Below are positions 42,487-51,804 of a DNA stretch of 64,000 bases, piece by piece. A program made the position numbers and the translations under genes. The stretch is taken from NCBI RefSeq assembly GCF_029263665.1, contig NZ_JAJUFQ010000008.1, positions 1 to 64,000 of the forward strand, written 5' to 3'. Under the pieces are notes generated by a model. The model saw only the letters and a list, made by a program, of their open reading frames with translations. It had not been told where the DNA came from and searched no databases. Source of the stretch: Halomonas sp. (GTDB taxonomy: Bacteria > Pseudomonadota > Gammaproteobacteria > Pseudomonadales > Halomonadaceae). The first letter of the stretch is position 1, and each line of letters starts with the position of its first letter.

Positions 42487-42522
42487 AAATAGCGGCGTTT
42501 CCTTGAAACGCCGCTATTTTTT
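42487..42522. terminator. Bidirectional intrinsic terminator between dgoK and gntK
   Basis: AAATAGCGGCGTTTC (42487-42501) pairs perfectly over 15 bases with GAAACGCCGCTATTT (42505-42519), loop CTT, followed by TTT on the plus strand and flanked by an A-run (T-run on minus). It serves the two convergent genes. Confidence 0.92.
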
Positions 42523-42536
42523 ATTTCTTCATGTGG

Positions 42537-43085
42537 TTATTTTTCAGCAAGTTTTCTAGAGAGTTCATGAAGAAAGTCGTGAATGATCTCCTTTGGTGTG
42601 CTCTCAATACTGCATTGGATGGCTTCATCCTTGCCTGGAAGCTCCAAGGTATTCAACTGGCTGTTGAGCATGTGTTCTCCAGAAAAGAAGTGAGAACCTC
42701 GCGTATTAAGGCGATCAAGCAAGACTTCTCGTGAGCCGTGGAGATAAAGAATATGCAGATTTGGTGCCCCTTGGCGTAGCACATCCCTATAGTGGCGTTT
42801 CAGTGCCGAGCAGCCAATCACAAGAGAGACCTTACGCGCCTGATGTTCTCGATATAGCTCGGAAAGTGTCTGTAACCACGATTCTCGATCCATATCGGTA
42901 AGCGGCTCGCCGCGAGCCATCTTGGCGACATTTTCTGGACTGTGATAATCATCTGCATCAATGAAAATAGCACCAGTTTCGGCAGCAAGCTGTCGGCCGA
43001 TATGAGATTTTCCTGAACCAGATACCCCCATCACCAGGAAACTGAAGGGCATCGAAAGAAAAGGATAGTTGGAAGATATGTTCAT
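42537..43085 (-). CDS. gntK: Gluconokinase
   Basis: A 182-residue P-loop kinase. Walker A GVSGSGKS is at 20-27. FIDADDYHSPENVAKMARGEPLTDMDRESWL is the gluconokinase signature, and GCSALKRHYRDVLR follows. It makes 6-phosphogluconate from gluconate. It is convergent with the dgo cluster and shares its terminator. The start is uncertain: Met12 (43052) would give the usual short N-terminus, and neither start has a strong ribosome site. It is AT-richer than its neighbours, like the region upstream. Confidence 0.92.
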   Translation of the reverse strand: MNISSNYPFLSMPFSFLVMGVSGSGKSHIGRQLAAETGAIFIDADDYHSPENVAKMARGEPLTDMDRESWLQTLSELYREHQARKVSLVIGCSALKRHYRDVLRQGAPNLHILYLHGSREVLLDRLNTRGSHFFSGEHMLNSQLNTLELPGKDEAIQCSIESTPKEIIHDFLHELSRKLAEK

Positions 43086-43593
43086 GCGATTTTACACGAG
43101 GTTGTTTGCACGATACTGTTTCCAGTTGATGTTCACATTCTAGCATTTTCTCTAGATGTCTCTCTAGTTTTTCTAGCATCTTTGGAAAAAAATGTGATGA
43201 AGTTCGCTTCATATGGACGCAGAGAATGAGATGCCCTGGTGTGCATTTTGCGCATTGGCGGGAAATGTGTTGGGAATGGCAGTCATAAAATATTCGTCTA
43301 AGGTTTCATGCTGTAGTTGAGTGACTTTTATGTGTTTTTAATCAACAGATATATTTACTATTTTTTGTGAAGTTTTTAGTAGCGGTTTTAATTGATTTTG
43401 TATGGATAGTGGTTGTATTTAAAACGTCTATTTCAATCTTGTGTTTATTGTGCTTTGTATAATTGTGCACGGTTTTGTGTAGGAATTTTCTTATTGTTTT
43501 GTAGCTAACTTCCTGGCGGGCTTTCTTCTCTTTATTTGTCTTCGTCATTCTTGTTAATTGAGGCTGTTTCCTTAAGAAAAACAAGGGTGATGA
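43086..43593. other. AT-rich intergenic region
   Basis: About 500 bases with a marked drop in GC, especially 43280-43500, where T-rich stretches dominate. The reading frames here encode Lys/Thr/Asn-rich products of the kind AT-rich DNA gives by chance. It separates divergent gntK and the RlpA-like gene. It must hold both promoters; several TATAAT-like hexamers occur (for example TATAAT at 43457-43462), too many to choose one. Confidence 0.6.
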
Positions 43594-44046
43594 ATGAGCT
43601 TGCATTATAATTTCTCTTGCGCAGGAGAGTCCTTAAAAAAGTGGATTGTGATTGTCGCGCTTGCCTGTTGGGCGGCTCCAAGCATGGCAAAGTCGCTTGG
43701 TAAGGAGTCGTATATCGAATACGGGATCGCTTCGTATTACGCGGATATGTTTCAGGGAAGAACGACAGCCAACGGAGAGTCCTTCGATCAGGCTGCACTC
43801 ACGGCAGCCCATCGCAGTTTGCCTTTTGGTACCAAAGTTCTGGTAACTCGCCAGGATACGGGGCAGTCAGTCGAGGTCACGATCAATGACCGGGGGCCAT
43901 TTGTGAAAGGTAGGATTATTGACCTGTCCAAGCAGGCTGCCCGAGAGCTTGGCATGATTCATCGTGGAATCGTACCGGTGGCGCTATCATCGCCCGCCGG
44001 CAACATCAATAAAGCTACCGGTGACATAGGAGGCCTCGGTAGATAG
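43594..44046 (+). CDS. RlpA-like double-psi beta-barrel lipoprotein/transglycosylase family protein
   Basis: A 150-residue exported protein. A hydrophobic signal segment (WIVIVALACWAAPSMA) precedes the RlpA barrel: GIASYYADMFQGRTTANGESFDQ, LTAAHRSLPFGTKVLVT and VTINDRGPFVKGRIIDLSKQAARELGM, including the conserved Asp of NDRGPF. RlpA proteins cleave denuded glycan strands at the septum or support the cell wall. No SPOR domain and no obvious lipobox follow, so this is the short form. Its final 60 bases overlap the convergent SDR gene. Confidence 0.9.
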   Translation: MSLHYNFSCAGESLKKWIVIVALACWAAPSMAKSLGKESYIEYGIASYYADMFQGRTTANGESFDQAALTAAHRSLPFGTKVLVTRQDTGQSVEVTINDRGPFVKGRIIDLSKQAARELGMIHRGIVPVALSSPAGNINKATGDIGGLGR

Positions 44047-44736
44047 TAGCCAGACGATGGCTGCTGCCACTTCATCTGCGTCTCCTGGTCTTCCCAAGGG
44101 GCAGTTGGGGCCAAGCTCGGCAATCCGCTCTGGCCGTCCTCCACTAGCATGAATTTCTGTGGCGATCAGCCCTGGGCGGACGGCATTGACACGGATATTG
44201 CGAGGCCCCAGCTCCTTGGACAAGCCTATGGTGAGGCTGTCCAGGGCCCCTTTGCTGGCAGCATAATCCACATATTCATTAGGTGATCCTAATTTCGAGG
44301 CCATTGAGCCCACATTGACCAGGGCACCGCCATCGGCCAGATCGCGAGCGGCCTGGCGGGCGACAAGCAAAGCGCCAAATACGTTAGTTTCCAGGACGTT
44401 CCGAATGCGTTCGGCATCCATTTCGGCCAGAGGCATGGAAGGTGCCACGACCCCGGCATTATTGACGACGCCACTGATCGTGCCGAAGTGGGTCCTGGCA
44501 GCGGTAAACAACTTGACCACATCCTCTTCCGAGCAGACGTCGGCTTGAACGGCCCGGATGCGGTCAGCGCTCCCGATGGCCCGGCACTCATTGATTGTTT
44601 CAAGGGCCGCAGCTTCATTGCCACGATAACTGAATACCACCTTGGCTCCTGAGCGAATGCAGGCCAGAGCGGTGGCTCGGCCGATTCCTCGAGAACCGCC
44701 GGTGATCACGATGACTTCATCAGAAAAGTTAGGCAT
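43987..44736 (-). CDS. SDR-family oxidoreductase
   Basis: A 249-residue classical short-chain dehydrogenase. TGGSRGIG is near residue 13, NNAG in mid-protein, the catalytic Ser in VGSMAS and Tyr/Lys in YVDYAASKGAL, then RPGLIATEIH and the C-terminal YVTGSFIDVAGGR. The cofactor is probably NADP(H), judging from the basic SYRGN segment after the second strand. The substrate is unknown. The start at 44736 has a GGAAG site. It follows the osmoprotectant binding-protein gene by 11 bases, so it may belong to that operon, and it overlaps the RlpA-like gene by 60 bases. Confidence 0.9.
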   Translation of the reverse strand: MPNFSDEVIVITGGSRGIGRATALACIRSGAKVVFSYRGNEAAALETINECRAIGSADRIRAVQADVCSEEDVVKLFTAARTHFGTISGVVNNAGVVAPSMPLAEMDAERIRNVLETNVFGALLVARQAARDLADGGALVNVGSMASKLGSPNEYVDYAASKGALDSLTIGLSKELGPRNIRVNAVRPGLIATEIHASGGRPERIAELGPNCPLGRPGDADEVAAAIVWLLSTEASYVTGSFIDVAGGR

Positions 44737-44747
44737 GGTCTTCCATA

Positions 44748-45629
44748 TCACAGCAGTTCGTTGGCTTCCAGAAACGTGTTGGCGACATCTTCTATGGTGC
44801 GACGCTCCACATCAACTTGAGCGTTGAGTTCTGCCATTGTGTCATCGTCCAGAAGCGCGGAAAGTTTGTTCATCTGCCCGGCCAACTCTGGATTGGCGTC
44901 TAGGGTTTCCTGGCGTACCACCGGGGCGAGCGAATAGGCCGGAAAGAAGTCCTGGTCGTCCTTGAGCACGGTGAAGTCAAAGGCCGGGATGCGGCCGTCA
45001 GTGGCAAATACCAGGCCGACATCGACTTGACCATCGCGAAGGGCAGGGTAGACGAGGCCTGAATCCATGCGTTTGACATTGCTGCGGCCGACACGGAAGT
45101 CGTAGGCCTGTTGCAGTGGGCGCCAACCGTCTTCCCTGGCATAGAATTCGGCATTCATGGCGAAGGAGAGGCTATCCTCTTCGTTGATGGCGGCGGCCAG
45201 GTCAGAAAGCGTCTTGATACCGGTTTCCTTCACGCTGTCAGAACGCATGGCGAGCGCATAGGTGTTATTGGCCTCGGAGGGTTCCAGCCATACCAGTCCT
45301 TTCTCACCATCCAGCTCCTTGACCTTGTCATAAGTGTCTTCGAGGCTCAGCGACTCGGTCACATCGTTGTAATTGATCAGGGACGTGCCGGTATATTCCC
45401 AGTAAAGATCGATCTGGCCGTTTTCCTGGGCTTGACGCAGCACCGCAGAACCCATGCCAGCTCGGGTTTCGATGTCATACCCCAACTGCTCTAGATATTG
45501 GCTGGTCATGCTGGCCAGGATTTGCTGCTCGGTGAAATTCTTGCCGCCAACCACGATCTCGTCAGCACTGGCGCTGGTGGCAGCCGTAACCAGTGCCAGG
45601 CTTGTCAGAGTGGGAATCCAGAATTTCAT
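44748..45629 (-). CDS. Osmoprotectant ABC transporter substrate-binding protein (OsmF/OpuC-like)
   Basis: A 293-residue periplasmic protein. The signal peptide ends at ATSASA-DE. The mature start, IVVGGKNFTEQQILASM, is the typical opening of the OpuAC/OsmF glycine-betaine/choline-binding family. The motif NGQIDLYWEYTGTSLINY follows. It binds quaternary ammonium osmolytes. AAGGAG precedes the ATG. It is the fourth gene of a leftward operon of permease, ATPase, permease and binding protein. Confidence 0.9.
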   Translation of the reverse strand: MKFWIPTLTSLALVTAATSASADEIVVGGKNFTEQQILASMTSQYLEQLGYDIETRAGMGSAVLRQAQENGQIDLYWEYTGTSLINYNDVTESLSLEDTYDKVKELDGEKGLVWLEPSEANNTYALAMRSDSVKETGIKTLSDLAAAINEEDSLSFAMNAEFYAREDGWRPLQQAYDFRVGRSNVKRMDSGLVYPALRDGQVDVGLVFATDGRIPAFDFTVLKDDQDFFPAYSLAPVVRQETLDANPELAGQMNKLSALLDDDTMAELNAQVDVERRTIEDVANTFLEANELL

Positions 45630-45698
45630 GGGGTGTCTCCTTGGGAAAAAAATCAGTCAGAGGGATGGCAGAGCCATATTCATTTCACGGGGCCCTGG

Positions 45699-46415
45699 TC
45701 ATGCCCGCCCAGGGTTGATACCCCTGGGGACCACAACAAGAGCGACAAGGGCAATCAGTGCGTCGACTACCACCGCCAGGAGTGCAGTGGGAATGGCGCC
45801 TGCCAGCATCATCAACGGGTCATACAGATCGATACCAGTGAAGATCAACTCTCCAAGGCCTCCTGCACCGACCAGGAACGCGAGTGGTACTGTTCCGACA
45901 TTGATGGTCAGGGCCGTGCGTATGCCTGCGAAGATGACATACAGCGCATTAGGCAGTTCCACCTTGAGCAGCTGCTGAAGGGGTGACATGCCGATGCCTG
46001 CGGCCGCTTCGAGCAGGTCGGGAGAGACTCCCTTGAGACCGGCGTAGGTATTGCGTGCAATAGGCAGCAAGGTGGCAACGAACAGACCGAAGACAGCGGG
46101 CAGGGTACCAATGCCCAGAAAACTCATGGATAGCGCCAGGACGGCAAGCGTCGGAATGGTGGTGCCAACATTGAGCACCTGCATGATGTTTTCGGCACTC
46201 GAGGACATGCGCGAACGTGACAGCAGGATACCCAGCGGGATGGCGACCAGAATGGCCAGCCCGCCGGACAGGAAGGTCAGCCACAGGTGCTGAGCGGTGA
46301 GGTACTGAATATCAGGAAGATAGAACAGTAGCTCGTCCAGCGTACCACTGGCCTGGGCCCAGGCTCCGGCAGTGAAAGTCCCGATGAGCAGTAGAAAGAG
46401 CAAGAAGCGAGGCAT
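45699..46415 (-). CDS. Osmoprotectant ABC transporter permease
   Basis: A 238-residue inner-membrane permease. After a likely membrane anchor (FLLFLLLIGTFTAGAWA) it has the BPD_transp_1 fold with QHLWLTFLSGGLAILVAIPLGILLSRSR, NVGTTIPTLAVLALSMSFLGIG and the ATPase-coupling loop LLEAAAGIGMSPLQQLLKVELP. It pairs with the second permease at 47618-48283. The ribosome site GGGGGAG overlaps the ATPase stop, showing tight coupling. Confidence 0.92.
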   Translation of the reverse strand: MPRFLLFLLLIGTFTAGAWAQASGTLDELLFYLPDIQYLTAQHLWLTFLSGGLAILVAIPLGILLSRSRMSSSAENIMQVLNVGTTIPTLAVLALSMSFLGIGTLPAVFGLFVATLLPIARNTYAGLKGVSPDLLEAAAGIGMSPLQQLLKVELPNALYVIFAGIRTALTINVGTVPLAFLVGAGGLGELIFTGIDLYDPLMMLAGAIPTALLAVVVDALIALVALVVVPRGINPGRA

Positions 46416-46418
46416 GGT

Positions 46419-47567
46419 TCACTCCCCCGCAACAGTATCGTGCTCGGCCTGGAGCCGATAGCGGGCGCCAAGGTGGTGTGTGATCGAGCGTTGAGTGATA
46501 TGTCCGTGCAGATGGCCACGATCGTCGACGCAGGGTAGCCAGACCTGGTCGTGGGCGAACATGAGCGAGACCACCTTGCGCAGATCATCATCGAGGTGGG
46601 CCATGGCGGGAAGGTTCTCGAAGTGATCGCCACAGTAGCCGCTGGTCATTTCGGTCATGGCGCGACTGATCATGCCAATCGGTTGGTTGTGGTCATTGAC
46701 CATGACGATGCCCATCGTATATCCGTGTTCCTGCATTACGGCCTGGGCGGCTTCCATGCTGTCGGTTGGCTTGACGGTACCAATGCCAGAAGAAACGAAG
46801 TCGCGCACCTTGACCAGGTGCAGGCGCTTGAGTGCGCGGTCTTCACCAAGAAATGATTCGACGAATTCATCCACGGGGCTAGCCAGGAGGTCGTCGGGAG
46901 AAGAGTGCTGAATCAGTCTGCCGCTACGGAAGATAGCAATTCGGTCGCCCATCCTGATGGCTTCATCAATATCATGGCTGACGAACATGATGGTCTTGTT
47001 GAGTTCCTGCTGCATCTTCAGGAACTCGCCTTGAATCACTGCACGATTGATCGGGTCAATGGCGCCAAAGGGCTCATCCATCAGCATGACGGGAGGGTCG
47101 GCGGCCAGAGCACGAGCCACTCCGATACGCTGCTGTTGACCACCGGACAACTCCTTGGGGTAGCGCTTGAGAAAAGCATCGGGTTCCAGAGCGATCATGC
47201 GCATCAGCTCGCGCGCACGTTCCCGGTAGCGGGCCTTGTCCCACCCCAGCAGCTTCGGTACCACGGTAATGTTTTCCTCGATGGTCATATTGGGAAACAG
47301 GCCGATCTGCTGGATGACGTAGCCGATGTTGCGACGCAATTCCTGAGTGTCCAGCTCAGCGGTATCCTGCCCATCAATGAACACCTTGCCGGACGTGGCG
47401 CGAATGATGCGATTGATCATCTTCAGCGTAGTGGTCTTGCCACAGCCCGAAGGGCCCAGCAGGATGCAGATCTTGCCCTTCGGCACTTCCATGTTGATAT
47501 GGTCTGCGGCAACCACGGTACCCTCTGGGGTGTCGAAAACCTTTGTCAGATTTTCCAAGCGAATCAT
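46419..47567 (-). CDS. Osmoprotectant ABC transporter ATPase with CBS domains
   Basis: A 382-residue ATPase. Walker A is GPSGCGKTTT, signature [15 protein letters not shown], Walker B VMLMDEPFGAIDP and switch FVSHD. The C-terminal third (about 255-370) holds two CBS motifs (VKPTDSMEAAQAVMQEHGYTMGIVMVND; VSLMFAHDQVWLPCVDDRGHLHGHI). In OpuA-type importers CBS pairs sense ionic strength and gate transport, so this importer may be directly osmo-sensitive. AAGGG precedes the ATG. Confidence 0.94.
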   Translation of the reverse strand: MIRLENLTKVFDTPEGTVVAADHINMEVPKGKICILLGPSGCGKTTTLKMINRIIRATSGKVFIDGQDTAELDTQELRRNIGYVIQQIGLFPNMTIEENITVVPKLLGWDKARYRERARELMRMIALEPDAFLKRYPKELSGGQQQRIGVARALAADPPVMLMDEPFGAIDPINRAVIQGEFLKMQQELNKTIMFVSHDIDEAIRMGDRIAIFRSGRLIQHSSPDDLLASPVDEFVESFLGEDRALKRLHLVKVRDFVSSGIGTVKPTDSMEAAQAVMQEHGYTMGIVMVNDHNQPIGMISRAMTEMTSGYCGDHFENLPAMAHLDDDLRKVVSLMFAHDQVWLPCVDDRGHLHGHITQRSITHHLGARYRLQAEHDTVAGE

Positions 47568-47617
47568 GGCGTAACCCTTGTTTTTCTTTTTGCTGTGCAG
47601 TGCTTCGAGTGCCTGGC

Positions 47618-48283
47618 TCAGTTCGGGATGGCGGTATTGCCCATGCCTTTCGGAGTTAGCCGTTTCTGCACAGCGAGCAGCGTATAGTCAGCGATAATGG
47701 CCAGCAGGCTGACGGCAACAGCGCCAACGATGAGCTGACGCGGGTCGGACTGGGAAATACCACGGCTAATAAAGGTGCCGAGACCACCTGCTCCAATGTA
47801 GGCGGCGATAGCCATGACGCCGATGTTAAGCACCACCGCCGTGCGTACCCCTGCCATGATCACGGGGATGGCAAGAGGGATCTCGACCATGCTCAGGCGC
47901 TGGTTCGGGCTCATGCCTATGCCGCGAGCAGCTTCGCGCAATGCCGGATCGACATTTTGGATAGCGGTGTAGGTGTTGCGGATGATGGGTAACTGCGAAT
48001 AGAGCAAAACTGCGATCATGGCTGGTAGATAGCCGATTCCCTGGCCGATCAGAGACAGAATCGGAATCATGATGCCGAAGAGAGCAATAGAGGGAATGGT
48101 CACGATGATCGAGGCAACATATAGCACTGCCTGAGCGGCCCGTTTATTACGAGTGATGGCGATACCGATGGGGACACCTGTCAGTGTGGCGATGCCGACT
48201 GCCACGGCCACCAGCGCAATATGCTCCAGGGTGCGTGAGGTCAGCAGTTCAAAGTTGTCCAGGGCGTACTGCAAGAGTTCCAA
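47618..48283 (-). CDS. Osmoprotectant ABC transporter permease, first gene of operon
   Basis: A 221-residue BPD_transp_1 permease. It has LEHIALVAVAVGIATLTGVPIGIAITRN, IVTIPSIALFGIMIPILS and the coupling loop LREAARGIGMSPNQRLSMVEIP. The start was placed at TTG 48283 because GGAG lies eight bases upstream and the family normally begins about 20 residues before this first helix. The frame stays open to 48544, but that extra 87-residue N-terminus is His/Cys-rich, without family resemblance. It overlaps no other gene and follows a long leader. Confidence 0.85.
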   Translation of the reverse strand: MELLQYALDNFELLTSRTLEHIALVAVAVGIATLTGVPIGIAITRNKRAAQAVLYVASIIVTIPSIALFGIMIPILSLIGQGIGYLPAMIAVLLYSQLPIIRNTYTAIQNVDPALREAARGIGMSPNQRLSMVEIPLAIPVIMAGVRTAVVLNIGVMAIAAYIGAGGLGTFISRGISQSDPRQLIVGAVAVSLLAIIADYTLLAVQKRLTPKGMGNTAIPN

Positions 48284-48726
48284 TCTGTCGGCTCCATTTG
48301 GCAAGTGCAGCCTGCAGGCCTGCGTGAGCGGGCTTGATGAAGTAGGGTGGTCATGTGCATCCCGCTCGGTTGATGTGTTGTGTGTTTCATTGCTTGGATG
48401 ATGTAGCCAGCAATTCTTGGAGTACGGGCAGTTGCTGAACTGCTCGCACCACATGGTGGGCGAGTGAATGTCTCGGAGACCTTGCATGCCGTCATCGTGC
48501 ATGCAAGAGACACATGGCATGTTGGGAGCATGGTGATGCGTCAAGTCTAGCAGAATCGCTATCTATTTGGTTTGCCAATGAATGAGTTGTTCCAGGAAGG
48601 GGGGGTTGTTCCTTTTAGATAGGGATCGTCTCTTGTTGCAAATACGAATGATTGGCAATAGAAGTCGAACGTCGTCGAACGTGTCGATAAAACCCTTTCT
48701 ATCGGTCTGATAGCTGTTTTTACATC
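48284..48726. other. Intergenic region between osmoprotectant and suf operons
   Basis: About 440 bases between divergent operons. The first 260 form an open but improbable extension of the permease frame. A 10-bp direct repeat, GTCGAACGTC/GTCGAACGTG, lies at 48664-48683. No further gene is seen. Confidence 0.5.
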
Positions 48727-48765
48727 TTCACATCGCCTCTATACAGGACTAAAATGGTCCGCAAT
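48727..48765 (+). promoter_or_regulatory. suf operon promoter with IscR type-1-like operator
   Basis: TTCACA (48727-48732), 17 bases, TAAAAT (48750-48755) make a good sigma-70 promoter; initiation falls near 48762. Bases 48741-48765 match the IscR type-1 consensus ATASYYGACTRNNWYAGTCRRSTAT at 20 of 25 positions, including both GACT/GTC cores, and cover the -10 element and start site. This fits autorepression by the Rrf2 regulator encoded first in the operon. Confidence 0.65.
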
Positions 48766-48882
48766 TGAAGCGAGACGGTTTCTTGCCTGGCATATCTCTT
48801 CGCTGGATCTCTTTCAGCAGGCTTGAGGGGATTGCCATGGACGAGCCGACTCAGGATGGGACCTGGGTCCCGGGGGATGGGC

Positions 48883-49344
48883 ATGCTCAAGCTTTCTCGG
48901 ATGACGGACTATGCAGCTGTAGTAATGGCGCAGATTGCGCGCCATCCCGATCAGGCGCATGCCGCCACTGAATTGGCTGAAGAGGTGCAATTGCCTCATC
49001 CCACCGTCAGCAAGACGTTGAAGATGCTGGTCAAGGCAGGGTTGCTGGTATCTCGACGTGGTGCTCAAGGGGGATATCGCCTGGCTCGTCCTGCTTCACA
49101 GATTACTGCTAGCGATATCATTGCGGCCATTGAAGGCCCTGTGGCCGTGACCGAATGCAGTCATGTCGACGGTGACTGCGATCTTGTGGCCTCGTGTGGT
49201 GTTTCGGATAACTGGCAACGAGTATCCGTGGCTATTCGTGAGCTACTGGACAGTGTCACCTTGGCGCATCTGGCCGACAAGACACCCTTGAAGTTGCCGA
49301 TTCGCCTGCCGATTCAAGCTGTGACGCTGGCTGCCGAGGCCTGA
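48883..49344 (+). CDS. sufR: SUF-system Rrf2-family Fe-S regulator
   Basis: A 153-residue Rrf2 protein beginning MLKLSRMTDYAAVVMAQIA, the usual N-terminus of proteobacterial SUF regulators. The winged helix spans about 1-65 (TVSKTLKMLVKAGLLVSRRGAQGGY). Cys92, Cys99 and Cys105 match the three [2Fe-2S] ligands of IscR (92, 98, 104) with one extra residue between the first two. It senses cluster supply and controls suf transcription. The start at 48883 follows a GGGGGATGGG purine run; the longer frame is unlikely. It is not homologous to the DeoR-type SufR of cyanobacteria, which shares the symbol. Confidence 0.9.
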   Translation: MLKLSRMTDYAAVVMAQIARHPDQAHAATELAEEVQLPHPTVSKTLKMLVKAGLLVSRRGAQGGYRLARPASQITASDIIAAIEGPVAVTECSHVDGDCDLVASCGVSDNWQRVSVAIRELLDSVTLAHLADKTPLKLPIRLPIQAVTLAAEA

Positions 49345-49470
49345 CCTTGGCGTAACGAACCAGGGCGCTTGTCATCATGACTGGCGCCGACCTTGCAACA
49401 TCTTTGTTATCAACATCCTGGACAGGGCGTGCCCTCCGGGGTGCCCCAACAGTCCGGGAGGGGACGCATC

Positions 49471-50913
49471 ATGGCAAGTCAGGAAATGGAACAACTTGTC
49501 CGTCGCGAGTACAAAGAAGGATTCGTGACCGACATCGAGAGTGAAACCGTACCGCCCGGCCTGGACGAGGGGACGATCGCCTTCATCTCCCAGAAGAAGG
49601 GAGAGCCCGAGTGGATGCTGGAGTGGCGCCTGGAAGCTTATCGTCAGTGGCTGAAGATGACGCCGCCTTCCTGGGCCCACCTGGATTATCCACCCATCGA
49701 TTATCAGGCGATTTCCTACTACAGCGCGCCGAAGCGTCCGGAAGATCGTCCCCAGAGTCTTGATGAAGTTGATCCCAAGCTACTGGAAACCTACGAAAAA
49801 CTCGGCATTCCTCTGCATGAGCGTGCAGCCCTGGCTGGAGTGGCTGTGGATGCGGTGTTCGATTCCGTTTCCGTGGCAACGACGTTCAAGGACAAGCTGC
49901 ATGAGGCCGGGGTGATCTTTTGCTCCATCTCCGAGGCCATTCGCGATTACCCCGATCTGGTCAAGCAGTATCTGGGCACTGTGGTGCCCGTCGGTGACAA
50001 CTATTTTGCTGCACTCAACTCTGCAGTGTTCACCGATGGCTCCTTTGTCTTCGTGCCTGAGGGCGTGACTTGTCCCATGGAGCTCTCCACTTACTTCCGC
50101 ATCAATGCGGCCAATACAGGCCAGTTCGAGCGCACCCTGATCGTGTGCGAGAAGCAAGCCCAGGTTTCCTACCTGGAAGGCTGTACGGCGCCGATGCGCG
50201 ATGAAAATCAGTTGCATGCAGCAGTAGTGGAATTGGTCGCTCTGGAAGATGCCAGGATCAAGTACTCCACCGTGCAGAACTGGTATCCCGGTGACGAGGA
50301 TGGCAAGGGCGGTATCTATAACTTCGTGACCAAGCGCGGTGACTGCCGTGGTGATCGCTCCCATATCAGCTGGACTCAGGTGGAAACCGGCTCTGCCATC
50401 ACCTGGAAGTATCCGTCCTGTGTGCTGCGCGGAAAGGACAGCATCGGTGAGTTCTACTCTGTCGCGGTGACCAACGGACGCCAGCAGGCGGACACCGGCA
50501 CCAAGATGATTCATCTTGGCGAGGGCTCTCGTTCCACCATCGTCTCCAAGGGCATTTCCGCCGGTCGCTCGAACCAGTCCTATCGTGGCCTGGTCAAGGT
50601 GGGGTCACGTGCCAAGGGTGCGCGCAACTTCACTCAATGCGACTCTCTGCTGATTGGCGATACCTGTGGTGCCCATACTTTCCCATATCAGGAAATCGGC
50701 AATAGCACCGCCACCATCGAGCATGAGGCTACGACTTCCAAGATCGGAGATGACCAGTTGTTCTATCTGCAGAGCCGAGGCATTTCCGAGGAAGACGCGG
50801 TGAACATGATCGTCAATGGCTTCTGCAAGGATGTGTTCCAGGAACTGCCCATGGAATTTGCCGTTGAAGCCGAAGCGCTGCTGAACGTGACCCTGGAAGG
50901 TGCCGTCGGTTGA
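49471..50913 (+). CDS. sufB: Fe-S cluster assembly scaffold SufB
   Basis: A 480-residue scaffold subunit, the normal length. It shows the beta-helix core of SufB/D, including [39 protein letters not shown] and the conserved [22 protein letters not shown] with the cysteine that receives sulfur and anchors the nascent cluster. The start at 49471 ([18 protein letters not shown]) follows GGAGGGG. It forms SufBC2D with the next two genes. Confidence 0.97.
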   Translation: MASQEMEQLVRREYKEGFVTDIESETVPPGLDEGTIAFISQKKGEPEWMLEWRLEAYRQWLKMTPPSWAHLDYPPIDYQAISYYSAPKRPEDRPQSLDEVDPKLLETYEKLGIPLHERAALAGVAVDAVFDSVSVATTFKDKLHEAGVIFCSISEAIRDYPDLVKQYLGTVVPVGDNYFAALNSAVFTDGSFVFVPEGVTCPMELSTYFRINAANTGQFERTLIVCEKQAQVSYLEGCTAPMRDENQLHAAVVELVALEDARIKYSTVQNWYPGDEDGKGGIYNFVTKRGDCRGDRSHISWTQVETGSAITWKYPSCVLRGKDSIGEFYSVAVTNGRQQADTGTKMIHLGEGSRSTIVSKGISAGRSNQSYRGLVKVGSRAKGARNFTQCDSLLIGDTCGAHTFPYQEIGNSTATIEHEATTSKIGDDQLFYLQSRGISEEDAVNMIVNGFCKDVFQELPMEFAVEAEALLNVTLEGAVG

Positions 50914-51051
50914 TGCCCTGCCGTGGCGCTACGTCACGGTTCAGAGCCTGAGCGACGGTTGTTCAATAAGACATAGCTCAAGGCGCCACAGAAAAGAATG
51001 CAATGCTGGGCCGACCGCCGGCTCGCCTGACACGAAACAAAGGTAAGTAAG

Positions 51052-51804
51052 ATGCTCGAAGTCAAGGATCTGCACGTCAAGGTTGAGGGTTCCGAGATCC
51101 TCAAGGGGCTCACTCTGACCATCAACCCCGGTGAGGTTCACGCCATCATGGGGCCCAATGGTGCTGGCAAATCGACGCTGTCGTCTGTCATTGCTGGCAA
51201 GGAAGGCTATGAGGTGACTTCTGGGACCATCACTTTCGATGGTCGAGACGTATTGGAGATGGAAGTCGAAGAGCGTGCTCAGGCGGGCTTGCTGCTGGGC
51301 TTCCAATATCCAGTCGAGATCCCGGGAGTGAAGAACATCTACCTGCTCAAGGCTGCTCTGAATGCTCAGCGGGAGGCTCGAGGTGAAGGCGAGATTCCCG
51401 CGCCGGAATTCATGAAGCTGATCAAGGAGAAGGTGGCATTCATGAAGATGGATACCAGCTTCCTGCAGCGAGCGGTCAACGAAGGCTTCTCCGGCGGTGA
51501 GAAGAAACGCAATGAAATTCTGCAGATGTTGGTACTGCAGCCCAAGCTAGCGATGCTCGATGAGATTGACTCCGGTCTTGACATTGATGCCCTGAAAGTG
51601 GTGGCAGAAGGCGTCAACTCCTTGCGCGGTGAAGAGCGCGGCATCCTGCTGGTGACGCATTACCAGCGTCTGCTCGACTATATTGTGCCGGATCATGTGC
51701 ATGTTCTGGTCGATGGACGCATCGTCAAGAGTGGCGACGCTGACCTGGCACGTGAGCTTGAATCCCGTGGCTACGACTGGGTCGTAGAGGAGCCGGCGGC
51801 ATGA
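51052..51804 (+). CDS. sufC: Fe-S cluster assembly ATPase SufC
   Basis: A 250-residue ABC-type ATPase without membrane domains. Walker A is GPNGAGKST, signature [11 protein letters not shown] (the SufC form), Walker [18 protein letters not shown], with His in VTHYQRLL. It powers rearrangement of the SufB-SufD dimer. A 138-base gap after sufB shows no gene or terminator. Its stop overlaps the sufD start by four bases. Confidence 0.97.
   Translation: MLEVKDLHVKVEGSEILKGLTLTINPGEVHAIMGPNGAGKSTLSSVIAGKEGYEVTSGTITFDGRDVLEMEVEERAQAGLLLGFQYPVEIPGVKNIYLLKAALNAQREARGEGEIPAPEFMKLIKEKVAFMKMDTSFLQRAVNEGFSGGEKKRNEILQMLVLQPKLAMLDEIDSGLDIDALKVVAEGVNSLRGEERGILLVTHYQRLLDYIVPDHVHVLVDGRIVKSGDADLARELESRGYDWVVEEPAA

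Noticed and set aside
43342..43605. 88-codon Lys/Thr-rich minus-strand frame
   Set aside because: It lies in AT-rich DNA and reads as chance low-complexity sequence with no start signal.
48284..48544. N-terminal extension of the first osmoprotectant permease
   Set aside because: The open frame continues for 87 codons, but the product is His/Cys-rich and unlike permease N-termini. A TTG with GGAG fits the family start.
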